Assembly (NCBI RefSeq): GCF_018860505.1
Contig: NZ_JAHKPU010000032.1
Span: forward strand, 221,520 to 285,519
Length of the DNA stretch: 64,000 bases
Direction of reading: 5' to 3'
DNA from: Pacificibacter marinus
GTDB lineage: Bacteria > Pseudomonadota > Alphaproteobacteria > Rhodobacterales > Rhodobacteraceae
Within the stretch, counting starts at the first letter, position 1, and each line of letters opens with the position of its first letter. The position numbers and the translations under genes were made by a program. Positions 1 to 9,555 of this stretch are shown in pieces. Under the pieces are notes generated by a model that did no database searches, was not told the origin of the DNA, and worked only from the letters and a program-made list of their open reading frames with translations.

Positions 1-505
1 GCTTTTTCGGGTCTGAGTTGGGGCCAATGATGGGCCCGTTGTGCTTGGCGATGCCCTCCAAGCTTTCCCATGTTAGGTTCAGCCCGTCAAAATCGGCGTA
101 GTGTTTTTCCAACTTGGTGACGATCCGCAAGGCCTGCGCGTTGTGATCAAAACCACCGTAAGGCGCCATAAGGTCCACCAAAGCGTCTTCGCCTGTGTGG
201 CCGAAAGGTGAATGGCCCAAGTCATGCGCCAGTGCGATGGCCTCAGCCAAACCTTCATTCAACCCCAAAGCCCCCGCGATGGTGCGCGCAACTTGAGCCA
301 CCTCGATCGAATGCGTCAAACGTGTACGATAGTAATCGCCTTCGTGTTCGACAAAAACCTGTGTTTTATGTTTGAGGCGGCGAAAGGCCGAAGAGTGAAT
401 GATCCGGTCGCGATCCCGTTGAAAAGGCGAACGAAACGTCGAAAGCGTTTCGGTATAAAGCCGGCCGCGAGTTTCCATCGGTTGGCTTGCATAGGATTTG
501 AGCAT
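1..505 (-). CDS. dgt: Deoxyguanosinetriphosphate triphosphohydrolase-like protein, 3' end cut by window
   Basis: This HD-domain dNTP triphosphohydrolase of the dGTPase family would hydrolyse dNTPs to nucleoside and triphosphate in the cytoplasm. Reading the minus strand from the ATG at 505-503 gives an open frame to the window edge (168 codons). Its N-terminus reads [17 protein letters not shown]. It is followed by family blocks seen directly: [40 protein letters not shown] and the HD motif in [17 protein letters not shown]. An AAGGA-like ribosome site lies about 6 bases before the ATG. The gene is divergent from erpA, which shares the 506-630 gap as a promoter region. The C-terminal half lies outside the window. 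Confidence 0.9.
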   Translation of the reverse strand, partial: MLKSYASQPMETRGRLYTETLSTFRSPFQRDRDRIIHSSAFRRLKHKTQVFVEHEGDYYRTRLTHSIEVAQVARTIAGALGLNEGLAEAIALAHDLGHSPFGHTGEDALVDLMAPYGGFDHNAQALRIVTKLEKHYADFDGLNLTWESLEGIAKHNGPIIGPNSDPKK

Positions 506-630
506 GGACTGTCCTTGTCGTGCGTCGTTACCCACCTTATATTGAAAAATGTACACCGCGACAAACACCGAAACCCGTTCCCTTAAAGGTTTCGTCGAAA
601 TTGTCGCCAAATAAGAGCGCCGCACAGACC

Positions 631-963
631 ATGACCCTTACTTTGCCCCCCCAAGTTACCCCACGCGCCTTTGCACGGCTTGCCGAAATCAACGCCGAGC
701 TTGGCGATGTGAAAGCATTGCGAGTGGCCGTTGATGGCGGCGGGTGTTCGGGGTTTCAGTATGACATCACGCTTGATGATCCTGCCGAGGATGATGTTGT
801 GCTTAAAAGTGAAGGATCATCTGTGGTGATTGACCCTGTGTCTTTGCCGTTTTTAGAAAATGCTGTGATCGACTTTACCGAAGAATTGATCGGTGCGCGG
901 TTTGTGATTGAAAACCCGAACGCCACCTCGTCTTGCGGATGCGGCACGTCCTTTTCTATGTAA
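631..963 (+). CDS. erpA: Iron-sulfur cluster insertion protein ErpA (HesB/IscA family)
   Basis: This A-type Fe-S carrier binds an iron-sulfur cluster and passes it to apoproteins in the cytoplasm. The 110-aa product, with its start at 631, shows the three conserved cysteines of the family: one in GGGCSGFQY near residue 39 and two in the C-terminal SSCGCGTSF. The frame stays open upstream to 520, but that extension runs into the region in front of dgt and shows no family similarity, so the ATG at 631 is preferred. Pairing with a divergent dGTPase gene is common in Rhodobacterales (recalled, not searched). Whether it is ErpA or another A-type carrier cannot be settled by eye. Confidence 0.85.
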   Translation: MTLTLPPQVTPRAFARLAEINAELGDVKALRVAVDGGGCSGFQYDITLDDPAEDDVVLKSEGSSVVIDPVSLPFLENAVIDFTEELIGARFVIENPNATSSCGCGTSFSM

Positions 964-1056
964 TATCTCATAGTGATGCGAGGCGCATGGCGTACAACGC
1001 CGTCCTGCACTTCAGGCAACCCAAACATACTAGACGCTGCGGGCCTTATATGCGCC

Positions 1057-1335
1057 TCACGCCTCGTCTATTCGGGGATGAAATTTATCCTGTTTAAGAA
1101 GTTGGCGCTCGACACGTGATAGGTGCTGCTTCGCTTCTTCAATATCGCCATTGTAAGTCTGTAACGACTTCTTCCAAGACCGTAGCACCGAACGCGGCGA
1201 CCACGGTAACGCTGCATGCATAAGCCAAGATCGCAACTCAGTTGGCAGTTGATCATAAGCCGCCATAGAATCTCCTTTTCGCACGCGCCGCTTTAAACTG
1301 CTTTGAGCATTTCGCCTCCGCCGTGAACGCTCCAT
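1057..1335 (-). CDS. Small conserved alphaproteobacterial protein, DUF6525-like
   Basis: This small basic protein of unknown function (about 92 aa) has an N-terminal arginine-rich stretch (RSRRRRNAQSSLKRR). A block AYDQLPTELRSWLMHAALPW and then PRSVLRSWKKSL follow. From memory, this layout matches short Rhodobacterales proteins catalogued as DUF6525. The start is uncertain: an upstream in-frame codon at 1347, the ATG at 1335 chosen here, or an internal ATG at 1266 preceded by a GGAG-like site would all work. The rearward position after erpA and the lack of close neighbours give no functional clue. Confidence 0.55.
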   Translation of the reverse strand: MERSRRRRNAQSSLKRRVRKGDSMAAYDQLPTELRSWLMHAALPWSPRSVLRSWKKSLQTYNGDIEEAKQHLSRVERQLLKQDKFHPRIDEA

Positions 1336-1728
1336 CACGCAGCCCATGGCGCGACGCGTCGATGGCGAAGCCTGTGCGATGCGCTAATCGCCTTGATGCC
1401 TATTGCCGCTAAGAACTGCATTTATAGTCTCCATCTTCTTTATGTTGATGGCCAAGTTAATATCGCCATCAAGATGGTATGTAATAACATCACATCAACA
1501 ACTCAAGCAAGCACATCAAATGCGTCACATACATCACGCTGTGATGCGCGAGCCAGTTGCGTGCAAACACAATGCACAGACATCAAACGTTACACTCGTT
1601 GTTTTCAGTCTGTGCTTTTTCGCGCTCAATATGTGCATTTAAACACTCACGGAATTGTCAAATTTTGCTCTTTTTCTTGTGAACAATCAGGGTCTTACAA
1701 TTTGATCCAGAGAGGCTATTTCCAGTGA
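1336..1728. other. AT-rich intergenic region upstream of the first exported-protein gene
   Basis: No convincing gene is seen in this stretch. Overlapping open frames on the plus strand have no ribosome site or recognisable sequence. The 3' part, about 1620-1728, can be aligned loosely with 2905-2999 in front of the second gene copy: both have a CACTCAC element, a CTCTTTTT run and then CTTACAAT. This suggests a shared but diverged promoter region. Confidence 0.4.
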
Positions 1729-1798
1729 CAAGGCAGCAATGAAGCCACTAAGGCACGCCGCCAGACACACAAATTAATTCGTCTTGAAAGGACACACC

Positions 1799-2140
1799 AT
1801 GTTTAACACTTCCGTAAAAACACTCGCAGCCGCAGCCGTTCTGATTGCAGCAGGTTCTTCCGCTTTCGCATCCGACCACATCTTTGCAGATCGCTCACAA
1901 GACCTGACATCATTTGTTGAACTCGATCTCGTACGTGCCTCAACAGACGGCGTTGTTGATATCTACGAATTGACAGCTGACGGCCAAGGCAAATTGCTCG
2001 GATCACAAGCTGTACACGCTGGTGCAAACCAAGATGTGCGTGTGAGCTTTAACACAATCACCAATCAAGACGTTATCGCGGTTCTCACAACAAACGGCTC
2101 AGTTGCTGCCACTCAAGATATCGACGTTTCTGTAAACTAA
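1799..2140 (+). CDS. Small exported protein of unknown function, copy 1
   Basis: The product is 113 aa with a clear Sec signal peptide (MFNTSVKTLAAAAVLIAAG followed by an SAFA-S cleavage site). The mature part of about 88 aa is acidic and beta-rich. It contains blocks such as FVELDLVRASTDGVVDIYEL and ends in DIDVSVN. The ATG at 1799 is chosen because AAAGGA lies 5-6 bases upstream. No cysteines or known motif are seen, so I do not recognise a family. It is followed within 60 bases by a hairpin terminator, so it is monocistronic. The second copy at 3070-3411 differs by a single residue, with alanine replacing valine near the C-terminus. Confidence 0.75.
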   Translation: MFNTSVKTLAAAAVLIAAGSSAFASDHIFADRSQDLTSFVELDLVRASTDGVVDIYELTADGQGKLLGSQAVHAGANQDVRVSFNTITNQDVIAVLTTNGSVAATQDIDVSVN

Positions 2141-2170
2141 GAACCGCTTCAAATCTCCTCCTCCTGAAAA

Positions 2171-2195
2171 GGCGGCCCTCACGGGTCGCCTTTTT
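2171..2195 (+). terminator. Rho-independent terminator after copy 1
   Basis: Arms GGCGGCCC and GGGTCGCC pair around a TCAC loop with one G-T pair, and TTTTT follows. It lies 30 bases after the stop codon. Confidence 0.8.
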
Positions 2196-2201
2196 GCGTT
2201 T

Positions 2202-2999
2202 ATAAGACCCGGCTTATAGGACCTGACAATGAGCCTTAGTTGATTGTGCCGTCCGGCGGCGGATCAATCCGGCAAAGCGCTATCTCCCTAGAGATGCTTT
2301 GTACGCACTCCCCCCTCAGTCTTACAAAAAGCCGAAAACCTTACACACAACCGAAGTGATTTTTGGGCTGCTTTGGTACTGCTGTGCTCAGCACAAAGCC
2401 ATCACAATCAATTGGCCTAAAATCACGCTCTCTCCCCTTTTTGGCAATCACAGATTTGCCTCGTGTTTGAGTCTAAAATCTGATGACACCACCACGGTCT
2501 CACAGCAAAACTCGTTTGGGGGTATCAAAAACAATCTGCAAAGCCGCTTCAAGACCTGTCGCAAGATTCGATTAAAGTATTGAGATCTTTTTTTGGATTT
2601 TCCATGCCTTTTTTGCAGTTTTTCTCGCTCTCTTTTACTCTCTTTTTCGTGAGTATTTTGGCTTTGTTACGCACGATATTACAGTCGTATTACAATTCTG
2701 TTTCACAAGGCTTCAACGCAGCTTTCCAGCCCCCCCCATTTCGCAATATCAGTGCCGCCTCCATGCCTCTGCATCTGTAACTTTGTCCTGAAACCATCCC
2801 AGACACGCATGCCTAACCTATGGAAAACACCGTATAATTTAGCAAAGTGGCCACATCGTACACTGTGTCACATATCCATCTGCGCGCAAATGCAGGGTTT
2901 TCTCAGCATATAAGCACTCACTAAGCTGTGAGCTTTAGCTCTTTTTTTCGTGAATTATCAGCCCCTTACAATCCTCTGAAATTGGAATAGATCGTTTGG
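2202..2999. other. Intergenic spacer between the two gene copies
   Basis: About 800 bases lie between the two copies of the repeat. Two short plus-strand open frames (2299-2583 and 2580-2780) have no ribosome site, no signal sequence and no familiar motif, and are judged chance. From about 2905 to 2999 the sequence resembles the region before copy 1 but is clearly diverged. No other structure was recognised. Confidence 0.4.
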
Positions 3000-3069
3000 C
3001 AAGGCAGCAATGAAGCCACCAAGGCACGCCGCCAGACACACAAACTAATTCGTCTTGAAAGGACACACC

Positions 3070-3411
3070 ATGTTTAACACTTCCGTAAAAACACTCGCAG
3101 CCGCAGCCGTTCTGATCGCAGCAGGTTCTTCCGCTTTCGCATCCGACCACATCTTTGCAGATCGCTCACAAGACCTGACATCATTTGTTGAACTCGATCT
3201 TGTACGTGCCTCAACAGACGGCGTTGTTGATATCTACGAATTGACAGCTGACGGCCAAGGCAAATTGCTCGGCTCACAAGCTGTACACGCTGGTGCAAAC
3301 CAAGATGTGCGTGTGAGCTTTAACACAATCACCAACCAAGACGTTATCGCGGTTCTCACAACAAACGGCTCAGTTGCTGCCACTCAAGACATCGACGCTT
3401 CCGTAAACTAA
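3070..3411 (+). CDS. Small exported protein of unknown function, copy 2
   Basis: The product is 113 aa, identical to the protein at 1799-2140 except for one residue (DIDASVN instead of DIDVSVN at the end). It has the same signal peptide with an SAFA-S cleavage site and the same AAAGGA ribosome site. Six of the seven coding differences are silent, which points to selection on the protein or to recent gene conversion. Its upstream region beyond 3000 differs from that of copy 1, so the two may be expressed under different conditions. The function is unknown. Confidence 0.75.
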   Translation: MFNTSVKTLAAAAVLIAAGSSAFASDHIFADRSQDLTSFVELDLVRASTDGVVDIYELTADGQGKLLGSQAVHAGANQDVRVSFNTITNQDVIAVLTTNGSVAATQDIDASVN

Positions 3412-3441
3412 GAACCGCTTCAAATCTCCTCCTCCTGAAAA

Positions 3442-3466
3442 GGCGGCCCTCACGGGTCGCCTTTTT
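3442..3466 (+). terminator. Rho-independent terminator after copy 2
   Basis: This hairpin and T-run are identical to those at 2171-2195. Confidence 0.8.
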
Positions 3467-3525
3467 GCGTTTCTTGAAGGCATGAAACACTTGCCTCCTT
3501 AAGCGATTTGATATTTTACGCCCCT

Positions 3526-4725
3526 ATGAACACACAGATCCAATCCCACTATGACACGATCATTCTCGGCGCGGGGGCCGCTGGGCTGATGTGCGCTGGA
3601 TTTGCAGCAGCAAAGGGGGGGCGCGTTTTGGTTGTGGACCATGCCAAACGCGCTGGCGACAAAATTCGTATTTCTGGCGGTGGGCGTTGCAATTTCACCA
3701 ATATGTTTGCTGGTCCTGAAAATTTCATAAGCCAAAACAAACATTTCGCAAAATCGGCTTTGGCGCGTTACACGCAATGGGATTTCATCGAACTGGTCGC
3801 AAAATACGGCATTGCCTATCATGAGAAAACCTTGGGGCAGTTGTTTTGCGACGACAAGGCAACCCAAATCATCGATATGTTGCTGTCTGAGGCCAAAAAC
3901 ACTGAGATTGCTTTAAACACATCAATTGATACGATTGCGCATGATGGTATTGAATTTCGCGCAACCCTATCGGGGCGCAACGTGACAGCGACCAATATCG
4001 TTGTGGCTACGGGGGGGAAATCAATTCCTAAAATGGGCGCTACAGGGATTGGCTATCAGATTGCCAGCCAATTTGGCTTACCTCTGATTGATACACGCCC
4101 TGGCTTGGTGCCGCTGACTTTTGGCCCGCAAGAGCTGGATTGGATCGTGCCTTTGGCTGGCACGGCTTTAGAGGGCCAACTAGAGGCCAATGGCACCTCA
4201 TTTAGGGAAGCGCTTTTATTCACCCATCGAGGCATTTCTGGTCCCGCTGTGTTACAGGTGTCGAACTATTGGGTTGAGGGCGATACAGTGCACGCCAACC
4301 TGATGCCAGATGCGTCGATTTTTGAAGCGCTGCGCGTTGAGCGTTCCGCAAATGGTCGCCGTCAAATGGGCACAGCCTTGGCGACGCTTTTCCCCAAAAA
4401 ACTTGCCACAACTTTGGCTGAAAACCTGAAACTATCTGGCAATCTCGCGGATCAATCAGACAAGGCATTGCAGGATCTCAGTGATACCTTGCACGCCCTG
4501 CCCCTGAAACCTACGGGCTCCGAAGGCTACCGCACCGCCGAAGTGACCCTTGGCGGGGTTGATACAGATGCCCTGAGTTCGAAAACTATGGAAAGCAAAC
4601 AGCTCAAGGGTCTGTATTTCATCGGCGAAGTTGTCGATGTGACTGGCTGGCTTGGGGGGTATAATTTCCAATGGGCTTGGTCATCCGCCGCCGCCGCTGG
4701 GCGCGCTATTGCAGATCAAGCCTGA
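3526..4725 (+). CDS. HI0933-family FAD-dependent oxidoreductase
   Basis: This predicted cytoplasmic flavoprotein (399 aa) belongs to the HI0933/YhiN/BaiN group. The N-terminus carries a dinucleotide-binding Rossmann motif GAGAAGLMCAG near residues 16-26 and the family signature ISGGGRCNFTN near residue 50. A second nucleotide block VVATGGKS sits mid-protein. The C-terminus has GLYFIGEVVDVTGWLGGYN and FQWAWSSAAAAG, which are typical of the family. The ATG at 3526 is preferred over a TTG at 3508 because the family begins close to the Rossmann fold. The physiological substrate is not known from sequence. The gene stands alone, 78 bases before the exonuclease III gene on the same strand. Confidence 0.88.
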   Translation: MNTQIQSHYDTIILGAGAAGLMCAGFAAAKGGRVLVVDHAKRAGDKIRISGGGRCNFTNMFAGPENFISQNKHFAKSALARYTQWDFIELVAKYGIAYHEKTLGQLFCDDKATQIIDMLLSEAKNTEIALNTSIDTIAHDGIEFRATLSGRNVTATNIVVATGGKSIPKMGATGIGYQIASQFGLPLIDTRPGLVPLTFGPQELDWIVPLAGTALEGQLEANGTSFREALLFTHRGISGPAVLQVSNYWVEGDTVHANLMPDASIFEALRVERSANGRRQMGTALATLFPKKLATTLAENLKLSGNLADQSDKALQDLSDTLHALPLKPTGSEGYRTAEVTLGGVDTDALSSKTMESKQLKGLYFIGEVVDVTGWLGGYNFQWAWSSAAAAGRAIADQA

Positions 4726-4803
4726 TCAGCGCTTTCCCTTGTGGGTTTGCGCGTTTAAACTTGGTCGCATAAAGACCAACACCACAAACACAACGGATGC
4801 GTC

Positions 4804-5634
4804 ATGAAAATTGCCAGCTTTAACATCAACGGTATCAAAGCCCGCATCGACGCGCTCACAGATTGGCTTAAAGAATCTGATCCAGATGTGGTGGTCTTGC
4901 AAGAAATCAAATCCGTGGACGAAAATTTCCCTCGCGCGCATTTCGAAGACATGGGCTATATTGTTGAAACTCATGGTCAAAAGTCATTCAACGGCGTGGC
5001 AATTCTATCGAAAATTCCACTAGAAGACGTCACCCGTGGTTTGCCAAATGGCGCAGGCATGGGCCGAGATGGTGCGGATGATATCGAGGCGCGCTATATC
5101 GAAGCGACAGTGATTGGCGAAACGACATCACTGCGCATTTGCGGCCTGTACCTGCCCAACGGCAATCCCGTCGATTTGAACAGCGATGGCACGCCTGTTG
5201 AGGGATCGAAATATGATTTCAAACTCAAATGGATGCAAAGGTTACACGATCGCGCACAAGATTTGTTGCAGCTCGAAGAACCCTTTTTACTGGCCGGTGA
5301 TTTTAACCTGATCCCGCAGTCCGAAGACGCCAAACGCCCTGATGCGTGGCGCAAGGACGCGTTGTTCCGCCCTGAGAGCCGCGAAAAGTTCCGCATATTA
5401 ATGGACCTTGGGTTTACGGACGCCTTGCGGGTGAAAAACAGCGCGGATGAAACCTATACGTTTTGGGATTATCAAGCGGGTGCCTTTGATCGCAATGATG
5501 GCATTCGAATCGATCACTTTTTGCTTTCGCCACAAGCGGCGGACAGGCTGCAAGACTGCCAAATAGATGCCTATGCACGGGCCAAATCCAAACCATCAGA
5601 CCATGTGCCCATTTGGATCGAAATCGATCTGTAA
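4804..5634 (+). CDS. xth: Exodeoxyribonuclease III (AP endonuclease)
   Basis: This Mg-dependent AP endonuclease and 3'-5' exonuclease acts in base excision repair. Its 276 aa span the whole exonuclease-endonuclease-phosphatase fold. MKIASFNINGIKAR at the start includes the conserved Asn, LQEIKS near residue 35 holds the metal-binding Glu, and LPNG near 117 and GDFNL near 163 follow. The C-terminal SDHVPIWIE contains the catalytic Asp-His pair. The length is normal for the XthA/ExoA family. The gene runs toward der and both probably end at the shared hairpin at 5793-5826. Confidence 0.93.
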   Translation: MKIASFNINGIKARIDALTDWLKESDPDVVVLQEIKSVDENFPRAHFEDMGYIVETHGQKSFNGVAILSKIPLEDVTRGLPNGAGMGRDGADDIEARYIEATVIGETTSLRICGLYLPNGNPVDLNSDGTPVEGSKYDFKLKWMQRLHDRAQDLLQLEEPFLLAGDFNLIPQSEDAKRPDAWRKDALFRPESREKFRILMDLGFTDALRVKNSADETYTFWDYQAGAFDRNDGIRIDHFLLSPQAADRLQDCQIDAYARAKSKPSDHVPIWIEIDL

Positions 5635-5792
5635 AAAATTTATCGAACATAACAGAAACGCGCCCGATATCTGTAGCACGCTCACATTTAGATCACGCCA
5701 ACGGAATCATGCAGGGTGCATTCGGTTCAGATAAAAAAACATGAGCACAGTATGGATTGCGCTCGATCGCTCTGTTTTTATCCCTAAAATCG

Positions 5793-5826
5793 AAAAACGC
5801 CCACAGAGTGATCTGCAGGCGTTTTT
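5793..5826. terminator. Bidirectional terminator between xth and der
   Basis: Arms AAAAACGCC (5793-5801) and GGCGTTTTT (5818-5826) are perfectly complementary, with A-runs and T-runs on both sides. It would serve both convergent genes. Confidence 0.75.
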
Positions 5827-5857
5827 ATTTAAATCAGACACGATCAAAGCGTGTTCA

Positions 5858-7348
5858 TTACCATTTCTTTTTATCGTCAGCCCGTGCTTTGCCAAGGTGT
5901 TTGCGCAAGCGCGAGGGCACCGATTTGGTGTTATTCTTATACGGATTGGCGTCACCTTGATCACGGAACCACAAACGAATGGGGGTACCTGGCATATCAA
6001 AGTCAATCCGCAAGCCATTGATAAGATATCGCTTATAGCTTTCGTTCAATTTGTCAGCATGGGAACACATGACAACGAAACCCGGCGGACGGGTTTTGGC
6101 TTGGGTCATGTAGCGCAGCTTGATCCGACGACCGCCTGGTGCGGGTGGTGGGTGCGCCTCACACATAGCTTTAAGCCAACTGTTCAAACGTGCAGTTGGA
6201 ACGCGGCGGTTCCAAATTTCATGCGCCTTCAAGATCGCTTCTTGCAACTTATCAAGATTCTTACCTGATTTGGCTGAGACCGTCACAAGCTGCGCACCTT
6301 TGAGCTGCGGCAACAAACGCGCAAATTCTTCACGCAAGAACTTAGCTTTATTGGATTTATCGGTTTCTTCGTCCCATTTGTTCACAGCAATGACAACAGC
6401 ACGACCTTCGCGTTCGGCCAAATCGGCGATGCGCAAATCTTGCTGTTCAAACGGAATGGACACATCCAGCAAAACAACCACGACTTCGGCGAATTTCACC
6501 GCGCGCAGACCATCAGATACAGATAGCTTTTCAAGCTTTTCTTGCACCTTGGCTTTCTTGCGCATACCGGCTGTGTCGAACACACGTACAGGCGTGTCGT
6601 TCCAATTCATCGTCACAGAAATACTATCGCGGGTGATGCCCGCCTCAGGACCGGTAAGTAGACGTTCTTCGCCCAAGAGCTTGTTAATCAACGTGGATTT
6701 ACCAGCATTCGGACGACCAACGACGGCAATCTGAAGCGGCTTCTCGAAGGTGAACTCACGTGAAGACCCTAAAGTGTCGCCCTCTTCATCAAAATCCTCA
6801 TCGGTCAAAATCACGTCAACATCAGGCGTGTCGCGCTTGGCGCGTTCTTCGAATTCCTCAGAGATCGGCAACAACATATCGTAGAGGTCAGACATGCCCT
6901 CGCCGTGTTCCGCGGATAGACGTACAGGTTCGCCAAGCCCCAAAGAATAGGACTCCAAGAACCCCGCCTCGCCCGCGTGCCCTTCGGCTTTGTTCACGCC
7001 CAAAATCACCCGCGCAGATTTGCGACGCAAAATGTCAGCGAACACTTCATCAGCCGGTAAAATGCCTGTGCGACCATCCACAAGGAACAAGCACACATCG
7101 GCCATGCCCACTGCACGTTCGGTGAGCGCACGCATTCGGCCTTGCAGGCTTTCATCGGTGGCTTCTTCCAAACCGGCGGTGTCGATGACGGTAAAGGGCA
7201 TGCCTTGCAGCTTGGCCTCGCCTTCGCGCAGGTCACGGGTCACGCCGGGTTGGTCGTCAACCAAAGCCAGACGGCGTCCAACCAAACGGTTGAACAGGGT
7301 CGATTTGCCCACATTTGGACGGCCGACAATTGCAAGTGTAAAACTCAT
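5858..7348 (-). CDS. der: Ribosome biogenesis GTPase Der (EngA)
   Basis: This essential double GTPase acts in maturation of the 50S ribosomal subunit. The 496-aa protein has two tandem G domains. The first has the P-loop GRPNVGKST at about residue 8, DTAG and an NKAE G4 motif. The second has the P-loop GRPNAGKST near residue 211, DTAG and NKWD. A C-terminal KH-like domain with the [16 protein letters not shown] block follows. The length fits the family (about 490 aa). It lies downstream of bamB and the yfgM-like gene on the same strand, the order known from E. coli yfgM-bamB-der, which supports all three calls. Confidence 0.96.
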   Translation of the reverse strand: MSFTLAIVGRPNVGKSTLFNRLVGRRLALVDDQPGVTRDLREGEAKLQGMPFTVIDTAGLEEATDESLQGRMRALTERAVGMADVCLFLVDGRTGILPADEVFADILRRKSARVILGVNKAEGHAGEAGFLESYSLGLGEPVRLSAEHGEGMSDLYDMLLPISEEFEERAKRDTPDVDVILTDEDFDEEGDTLGSSREFTFEKPLQIAVVGRPNAGKSTLINKLLGEERLLTGPEAGITRDSISVTMNWNDTPVRVFDTAGMRKKAKVQEKLEKLSVSDGLRAVKFAEVVVVLLDVSIPFEQQDLRIADLAEREGRAVVIAVNKWDEETDKSNKAKFLREEFARLLPQLKGAQLVTVSAKSGKNLDKLQEAILKAHEIWNRRVPTARLNSWLKAMCEAHPPPAPGGRRIKLRYMTQAKTRPPGFVVMCSHADKLNESYKRYLINGLRIDFDMPGTPIRLWFRDQGDANPYKNNTKSVPSRLRKHLGKARADDKKKW

Positions 7349-7439
7349 GGGTGATCCCGCTTTTCATCTCAAGTCGCCCCGATACACCCAAAGAGCCTTT
7401 GGGGTAAAGGGGCAAAGCTCAGGTCGTCGTGATGAGGGC

Positions 7440-8768
7440 TTAGTTCAAAGCCGCCAAATCGCCAGTTTCAAGCAAGACATACATGACACCGCCCACAACG
7501 ATCGGATCGCTGGCAGCGCCAGCTGGCAAGCTCACTTGTGTAACCAAAGCGCCAGAGCTCGGCGCGAACCCACGCAGCATCCCATCAGAGGAAGCGACCC
7601 AAAGTTTGCCACCCGCCGCGATAGGTCCGTAATGTGCATAGACATCTTTACGCTTTTTCACCTTATCCGTGGTGAACAGGGGCAATTGCTGCCCCCAGAT
7701 GCGTTTGCCAGTCGAGGCAGACAAACGCACCAGCTCTGCTGCATCCGAAACGATAAAGACAGACCCGCCGACAACAGATGCCGGACTATAAGCGCCCTCG
7801 CGGGCTGTCCAGCGGCGCTCACCTGTCTCCATGTCAAAGGCAGCAAAGCGCCCAGCCTGATTGCCCATGTAAGCTGTGCTACCAACGATCACAGGATCAG
7901 AGGTGATATCAGAGACATTGGCATAGACCAGCCCTGCACGTTGCCCAGCAAGCGAGGCAGACCAAAGACGCGTGCCACCTTTGCGGAACAGCCCGTAGAC
8001 GTCACCCGCAGCAAAAGGCACAACGGCCAAGCGATCATTCACCGCAGGCGCAGGTGCGCCAACCCGTGAGGCAATCGTTTCAGGGCCGCTGATTTGCCAT
8101 TTGACCAAGCCTGTCGTCAGATCGATGGCCCAAACTTGCGAATCGCCGCCGACCACATAGACCAGACCTCGATGCACTGTCAGGCCAGACCCGCCAGCCG
8201 CATCGATGCGCTGGGTCCAAGCGCGTGCGCCTGTGGCCAAATCAAACGCAATGATGTCACCATAAGCGGTCGCCGCCAACAATGTTGACCCAGAGATGGC
8301 CAAAGACCCGCCAGAGGCATCGCCCTGATGTTCACTGGCAGGTGTAATATCTTGGGTCCACACAGCCGCCCCTGTCGAGGCAGACACCACGGTCACATGA
8401 GACCCCGCATCAAAGGCCGCGACATACCCGTTAGCTGCCACAGGAGCAGAAGCCATACGCAATTTGCGCGTATTGCCTTGGCCGATGGGCGCGGCCCATG
8501 CCACGGTCGGGGTGGTCGCGGTAAATGCGTTATGGCCAGAGGCATGGCTGGCAGAGCCACCGGTTTGCGTCCAATTTGCCCGCGTCACCTGCGCGCCAAG
8601 TGAGATCGCAACAGAGCTGTTCGCCACATTAGCATCGCTTGCACTCGAAATGGCCAAGCCATCACGCAGATCAAGACGCTCTCCGGGCAAGATCACCTCT
8701 TTGTCACCGCAAGCCGACAGGCTGACGGCCAAAAGAAAAAGCCCTGTTTTACCAAACTGCGCGATCAT
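7440..8768 (-). CDS. bamB: Outer membrane assembly lipoprotein BamB-like (PQQ-type beta-propeller)
   Basis: This is a predicted outer-membrane lipoprotein of the BAM complex that folds beta-barrel proteins. The 442-aa product starts MIAQFGKTGLFLLAVSLSAC, where LLAVSLSAC is a lipobox with the acylated Cys at residue 20. The remainder consists of repeated propeller blades with motifs such as GSTLLAATAYGDIIAFDLATGARAWTQ-type strands. The start at 8768 is chosen because AGGGG lies about 9 bases upstream. An upstream in-frame extension to 8885 would bury the signal peptide. The gene is flanked by the yfgM-like gene and der, as in other proteobacteria. Confidence 0.88.
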   Translation of the reverse strand: MIAQFGKTGLFLLAVSLSACGDKEVILPGERLDLRDGLAISSASDANVANSSVAISLGAQVTRANWTQTGGSASHASGHNAFTATTPTVAWAAPIGQGNTRKLRMASAPVAANGYVAAFDAGSHVTVVSASTGAAVWTQDITPASEHQGDASGGSLAISGSTLLAATAYGDIIAFDLATGARAWTQRIDAAGGSGLTVHRGLVYVVGGDSQVWAIDLTTGLVKWQISGPETIASRVGAPAPAVNDRLAVVPFAAGDVYGLFRKGGTRLWSASLAGQRAGLVYANVSDITSDPVIVGSTAYMGNQAGRFAAFDMETGERRWTAREGAYSPASVVGGSVFIVSDAAELVRLSASTGKRIWGQQLPLFTTDKVKKRKDVYAHYGPIAAGGKLWVASSDGMLRGFAPSSGALVTQVSLPAGAASDPIVVGGVMYVLLETGDLAALN

Positions 8769-8895
8769 ATTGATGATCCCCTCGTCAAATGTCGTTTTCT
8801 TACGCTCATATTTTACAAAGCGCCCAAGCCTAGCCAGTAGACCCGTGTTATTTGGCCCTGACAACGTGCATGGCCGCAAAATCATTTACCTTGGC

Positions 8896-9555
8896 TTATT
8901 GTGCGATTGGATCGGCCCCAAGTGCAACTATCATCTGAAGGCTTCGGCGACGAAGCGCCTCTGTGGCGTCAACGTCTTGTGCAATCGCACGCAACCCTGC
9001 CACAGCGGCCTCTATATCGCCCAGCTCGACCTGCGCTGTTGCGATTTGCTCTTCGGCCAACAAACGATACGGCGCACCAGGGGAAGCGATGCCCGCCAAT
9101 TGCGCGATACGGTCCTCAGGCGGAATGTCTGCTGCGCCGATCATTGCCGTTTTCAAAATCGCCAAATCGCGGAAAATAGCGTCGAGCGTGGCGTCAACCG
9201 TATAGGGTGCTAAAGCTGCGATCGCACCAGAGGTGTCACCCGCGGCATGCAATTCACCGCTGCGCACCATGTCTGCTATAATCCGTGCAGACCCCGTAAC
9301 GCCAGCAGTCGCCAAAGCATCGGCCCGCGCCGCTGCATCATCGCCGCCTGCGGTCAAAGCCGCCGTGATCGCGTCGCCGTTGGCTTGGGCCACAGTTGCC
9401 GCTTTTGCCTTGGACCATTCATTATAGGCAGCACCGCCCACAATCGCCACAACGACAACAATCCCGATCCAGCCATACTTGCGTAAGGCCGCGTAAAGCT
9501 TGTCGCGCTGGACCTCTTCGGTCACTTCGTCGATGAAACTGTCAGTATTGCTCAC
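8896..9555 (-). CDS. YfgM-like tetratricopeptide membrane protein
   Basis: This single-pass inner-membrane protein (219 aa) has its C-terminal helical repeat domain in the periplasm. An N-terminal cytoplasmic stretch of about 28 residues (SFIDEVTEEVQRDKLYAALR) precedes one transmembrane helix (WIGIVVVVAIVGGAAY) and then Ala-rich helices of the TPR-21 type. In E. coli the homologue YfgM associates with the SecYEG translocon and PpiD. The start is GTG at 9555 after a G-rich stretch. It is 127 bases upstream of bamB, the usual neighbour, and probably forms one transcription unit with bamB and der. Confidence 0.8.
   Translation of the reverse strand: MSNTDSFIDEVTEEVQRDKLYAALRKYGWIGIVVVVAIVGGAAYNEWSKAKAATVAQANGDAITAALTAGGDDAAARADALATAGVTGSARIIADMVRSGELHAAGDTSGAIAALAPYTVDATLDAIFRDLAILKTAMIGAADIPPEDRIAQLAGIASPGAPYRLLAEEQIATAQVELGDIEAAVAGLRAIAQDVDATEALRRRSLQMIVALGADPIAQ

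Larger units (their letters stand above)
1729..2201 (+). repeat. 473-bp direct repeat, copy 1
   Basis: This 473-base segment recurs at 3000-3472, exactly 1271 bases downstream. I count 9 differences by eye, seven of them inside the coding region. The repeat covers the 5' leader, the whole gene for a small exported protein and its terminator hairpin. Sequence outside the repeat is much less alike, so the boundaries are sharp at both ends. Confidence 0.95.
3000..3472 (+). repeat. 473-bp direct repeat, copy 2
   Basis: This is the second copy of the segment at 1729-2201, in the same orientation. The nine observed differences are mostly third-codon-position changes, and the terminator and 3' leader are identical. 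Confidence 0.95.

Noticed and set aside
2299..2780. Two plus-strand frames between the duplicated genes
   Set aside because: No ribosome sites, odd composition, no signal peptide or family pattern.
6990..8069. Long plus-strand frame of 359 codons opposite der and bamB
   Set aside because: It is a shadow of two well-supported minus-strand genes, with low-complexity Arg-rich translation.
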